In this document: positions 61,556-64,000 of the stretch, piece by piece
Numbering within the stretch: the first letter of the stretch is position 1
Layout: each line of letters starts with the position of its first letter
NCBI RefSeq assembly: GCF_902706195.1
Contig: NZ_CACSJO010000001.1
Span: forward strand, 394,696-458,695
Reading direction: 5' to 3'
Source of the DNA: Novosphingobium sp. 18050
GTDB lineage: Bacteria > Pseudomonadota > Alphaproteobacteria > Sphingomonadales > Sphingomonadaceae
Length of the DNA stretch: 64,000 bases
Notes under the pieces: generated by a model
What the model was told of the DNA's origin: nothing
The model's input: the letters and a program-made list of their open reading frames with translations, nothing else
Databases searched by the model: none
Translations under genes and position numbers: made by a program

Positions 61556-61905
61556 GGGCCCCTGGAATCCCTTCTGTTACCCGGCGGGCCCAGCCGTGTT
61601 CTAACTTTGTAACTTCAGGGCGTTAGCCCCTAGAATTACGCTGCGAGAGCAAGTGCGTCGTTGTCGTTGGCACTTATGAGTTTTGAGCCTTGAACGGGTT
61701 ACTCAGCCCGAATGAAAACTACGCTTTTCAACACACGTCGATCCTAGTTCGGCCCCGTCATCACCCCCGCGACAACGGGGTTGTTCCTTACGGAACGGGT
61801 GATGGTGGAGCCGCCGGGTACCGCCCCCGGGTCCGCTGCATCTATTGTACGTAACAATTTATCATCATATCCGACCGAAGCCGGCAGGTCCCCATATAGG
61901 GCCTT
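61556..61905 (-). ncRNA. ssrA: Two-piece (permuted) tmRNA
   Basis: tmRNA rescues stalled ribosomes and tags the product for proteolysis. The gene is permuted, as in other alphaproteobacteria: the acceptor piece comes first, ending CGGCTCC then ACCA at 61803, followed after about 46 removed bases by the coding piece starting GGGGCCG at 61756, and the two ends pair over seven bases. The tag frame runs from GCC at 61671 to TAA at 61636 and reads ANDNDALALAA, with the ALAA end that ClpXP recognises. The outer ends (about 61556 and 61905) are estimates. Confidence 0.95.
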
Positions 61906-61979
61906 GGTCGTGAATGTGAAGTGACCGTGTGAAGGGAGCGCAGTACCGGGGAAACCAGCGTTGCGCCCCCCCTTGACGC

Positions 61980-62447
61980 TTACACCTTGTTCTTGCGCAG
62001 TTCCGCGAGAATGTCCTTCAACGCGTCGAGCTGCGGATCGGTCGGCGTAGCGGCCGCAGCCGTGGCATCCGCCTCGGCCTGTTCCTTCTTCACCGATTCG
62101 ACCATCTTGTTGATCGAGCGTACCAGCAGGAACAGCACCATCGCGATAATGAGGAAGTTCACGATCTGCGTGATGAACTCACCGTAGCCGATCATGGCCA
62201 CGCCTGCGGCCTTGAGCGCGACATAGTCGCCCACGTTGCCGGTATATCCGGCCGGCACTTCACCCAGCTGGACGAAGTAGTTCGAAAAATCGATGTCGCC
62301 GAACGCCCAGCCGATCACCGGCATGATGACGTTCTCGGTGAGCGAGGTCACGATCTTGCCGAAAGCGGCGCCGATCATCACACCGACCGCGAGGTCGAGT
62401 ACGCTGCCGCGCGCGATGAACTTCTTGAATTCGTCGAATATTGCCAT
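61980..62447 (-). CDS. mscL: Large-conductance mechanosensitive channel MscL
   Basis: MscL opens under membrane tension to release solutes in hypo-osmotic shock. The 155-residue product has the family start IFDEFKKFIARGSVLDLAVGVMIGAAFGKIVTSL, then a periplasmic loop, the second membrane span (FLIIAMVLFLLVRSINKM) and the C-terminal bundle (LKDILAELRKNK). The ATG at 62447 was chosen; the longer frame to 62501 lacks family similarity. Divergent from lemA. Confidence 0.95.
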   Translation of the reverse strand: MAIFDEFKKFIARGSVLDLAVGVMIGAAFGKIVTSLTENVIMPVIGWAFGDIDFSNYFVQLGEVPAGYTGNVGDYVALKAAGVAMIGYGEFITQIVNFLIIAMVLFLLVRSINKMVESVKKEQAEADATAAAATPTDPQLDALKDILAELRKNKV

Positions 62448-62646
62448 GCGCTTGGGTCCCTGTTTCGGCGATTGGGATTGGTAGGCCGTGCATTTTGACA
62501 CACTCGACCCTGCGCCTCAAACGTTTGTTAACCCTGTCGGTTTCCACCTCTGCAACATGCCGCGCTTGATCCGTCATGTGGCATCGCTATCTATCGCTCG
62601 TGGAAGCCGCCGGCAGCGCCGACGGTTCAGTGGAGGAATCACGCCG

Positions 62647-63252
62647 ATGTCGCTTTCCAACGCAGCCCGTCACGGCCGCACCGTACTGGCACTTGCGGCG
62701 GCCCTGTCGCTCGCCGCCTGTGGTTTCAACTCGGTTCCGACCAAGCAGGAAGCCGCCAAGGCCAAGTGGGCCGACGTCGAGGCTGCCTTCCAGGAACGCG
62801 CCAACCTCGTCCCCAACCTCGCTGCCGTCGCCAAGGGCGCGGCAGAGCAGGAAAAGGGCATTCTGGTCGGCGTCACCGAAGCGCGCGCCAAGGCCACCTC
62901 GATCCAGGTGAGCGGCGACGATCTGGGCGATCCCGCCAAGATGGAGGAGTTCCAGCAGGCCCAGGCTCAGCTGGGTGCCGGCATCGGCCGCCTGCTCGCC
63001 AGCGTCGAGGCGTATCCGGAGGTCAAGTCCAACGCCAATTACCAGATGCTCCAGAGCCAGCTCGAAGGGCAGGAGAACCGTATCCGCATCACCATCCGCG
63101 ACTACAATGCCGCGGTGCAGGACTATAACACCGAAGTGCGCACTTTCCCCTCGATGATCGGTGCGCGTCTGCGCGGTGCCGACCCACTGGTTCCGTACAA
63201 GTCGGTTACTCCCGGCGCCGAAAAGGCCCCGGACCTCCAGGGTAAGCTCTGA
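62647..63252 (+). CDS. LemA family lipoprotein
   Basis: A 201-residue LemA family protein. The N-terminus has a lipobox (LSLAACGFNS), so the mature protein is likely lipid-anchored at Cys 25, which differs from family members with a plain membrane helix. The LemA core is seen as VEAAFQERANLVPNLAAVAKGAAEQEKGILVGVTEARAKA in blocks and RIRITIRDYNAAVQDYNTEVRTFPSMI. GGAGGAA precedes the ATG. It is followed four bases later by a TPM-domain gene, the common LemA/TPM pairing. Confidence 0.9.
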   Translation: MSLSNAARHGRTVLALAAALSLAACGFNSVPTKQEAAKAKWADVEAAFQERANLVPNLAAVAKGAAEQEKGILVGVTEARAKATSIQVSGDDLGDPAKMEEFQQAQAQLGAGIGRLLASVEAYPEVKSNANYQMLQSQLEGQENRIRITIRDYNAAVQDYNTEVRTFPSMIGARLRGADPLVPYKSVTPGAEKAPDLQGKL

Positions 63253-63256
63253 TCCG

Positions 63257-64000
63257 GTGACCCACTTCCGGGCCGTCCTGACGGCCGCATTCCTGGCCCT
63301 GTGTGCCCTGCTTTCAGGGCCGCAGGCGTGGGCGCAGAACGGAACGCAGGCCGCGGGCCCGCAATTCCCCAAGCTGACCGGGCGCGTCGTCGATGCGGCG
63401 AACGTGATCCCCGCGCCCGAGGAAGCGCAGCTCACGCAAAAGCTGGAGGCGCTGGAAAAGCAATCGCGCCGGCAGTTGGTAGTGGTGACGCTGCCCAGCC
63501 TGGGCGGCTACGAGATTTCCGACTACGGGTACCAGCTTGGCCGGAACTGGAAAATCGGCCAGAAGGGCGACAACAACGGCACGATCCTCATCGTCGCGCC
63601 CAATGAGCGCAAAGTGCGCATCGAAGTTGGTTACGGCCTCGAGCCGATCCTCACCGATGGCATGAGCTTCCTTATCATCAACAACCAGATCCTGCCTCGC
63701 TTCAAGGCCGGCGACATGCCCGGCGGCATCGCAGCGGGCACTGATGCAATCATCAAGCAGCTCACCCTTCCCCCTGAAGAAGCGCAGAAAATCGCTGCAC
63801 AGGCAGACAAGCAGCGCGCAGAGAGCGGCGATGACCTTTCGCCGGGCACGGTCATCTTCATTCTCGTCGTGATTTTCTTCTTCGTCCTGCCGATCATGCG
63901 CGCGGCCGGTGGCGGCGGACGCAGGCGTAGCGGTTTCGGTGGCCCGATCGTCTGGCTGCCGGGCGGCTTCGACAGCGGCTCCTCCGGCGGTGGCTGGGGA
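63257..64000 (+). CDS. TPM domain protein, 5' part (3' end outside window)
   Basis: The frame is open from a GTG at 63257 to the end of the window (248 codons). It has a signal peptide (LTAAFLALCALLSGPQAWAQ), a TPM phosphatase domain (LTGRVVDAANVIPAPEEAQLTQKLEALEKQ, NGTILIVAPNERKVRIEVGYGLEPILTDG by blocks), a membrane helix (VIFILVVIFFFVLPIM) and a Gly/Ser-rich tail that continues out of the window. TPM proteins of this type lie beside lemA in many genomes and are linked to membrane quality control or photosystem repair in plants. Confidence 0.88.
   Translation, partial: MTHFRAVLTAAFLALCALLSGPQAWAQNGTQAAGPQFPKLTGRVVDAANVIPAPEEAQLTQKLEALEKQSRRQLVVVTLPSLGGYEISDYGYQLGRNWKIGQKGDNNGTILIVAPNERKVRIEVGYGLEPILTDGMSFLIINNQILPRFKAGDMPGGIAAGTDAIIKQLTLPPEEAQKIAAQADKQRAESGDDLSPGTVIFILVVIFFFVLPIMRAAGGGGRRRSGFGGPIVWLPGGFDSGSSGGGWG

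Overview
The window is about 64 kb of GC-rich chromosome from an alphaproteobacterium, most likely a member of the Sphingomonadales such as Novosphingobium or a close relative. The evidence is a permuted two-piece tmRNA gene, a stand-alone NDUFS4-type complex I subunit, a gene-transfer-agent type 3TM holin, the lptD-surA-pdxA-rsmA order, DUF6456 and PepSY/PhoPQ-like neighbourhoods, and frequent GTG/TTG starts. The genus is inference. No insertion sequence, integrase, CRISPR array or prophage was seen.

Layout. 0-9.7 kb: envelope biogenesis and core genes (lptD end, surA, pdxA, rsmA; opposite strand yajC-secD-secF), tRNA-Pro(GGG), a small HTH protein with a GTA-type holin, a lipoprotein and aroQ. 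9.6-16.6 kb: an Lrp regulator with a membrane-anchored protein, a degenerate histidine kinase overlapping a polysaccharide deacetylase, an intracellular PHB depolymerase, a GST, a tiny Cys protein, and tRNA-Pro(TGG) and tRNA-Ile2(CAT). 16.7-30.3 kb: M1 aminopeptidase, the rpsF-rpsR-rplI operon, GNAT, AMP nucleosidase, a large foldback element, a sulfotransferase, M2 peptidase, alpha/beta hydrolase, GFA, DUF1993, asd and DUF418. 30.3-43.4 kb: lon, ybaB, dnaX, the SRP RNA, the NDUFS4-like gene, hrpB, a GGDEF-EAL protein, a TonB-like protein, a polyprenyl diphosphate synthase and chorismate mutase. 43.5-50.5 kb: a PepSY/response regulator/sensor kinase operon, an ABC-F ATPase, DUF6456, an XRE regulator and a glycosyltransferase. 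50.5-58.3 kb: an accessory catabolic-looking cluster with a Rieske oxygenase, VOC protein, three NTF2-fold proteins, three SDRs, a quinol monooxygenase-like protein, and TetR and HxlR regulators. 58.3-64 kb: PilZ, malate synthase G, a small membrane protein, tmRNA, mscL, lemA and the start of a TPM-domain protein.

How the genes work together. LptD and its chaperone SurA lie together, and YajC-SecD-SecF forms the Sec accessory complex. S6, S18 and L9 form a ribosomal operon. SRP RNA, DnaX and YbaB keep an order seen widely in bacteria. The Rieske region has the composition of an oxidative catabolic module (oxygenase, dehydrogenases, small NTF2/VOC enzymes, local regulators), but no ferredoxin or reductase is present, so electron supply must come from elsewhere.

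Most notable for follow-up: the 177-bp foldback repeat between amn and the sulfotransferase gene, the pseudo-histidine-kinase/deacetylase pair, two repeated clamp-motif-like peptides in an N-terminal extension of DnaX, the orphan GTA-type holin with a small HTH partner, the Rieske cluster, and a 52-residue CxxC protein that standard ORF cut-offs would miss. Start codons were chosen by ribosome-binding sites and family length; several are uncertain and are marked.
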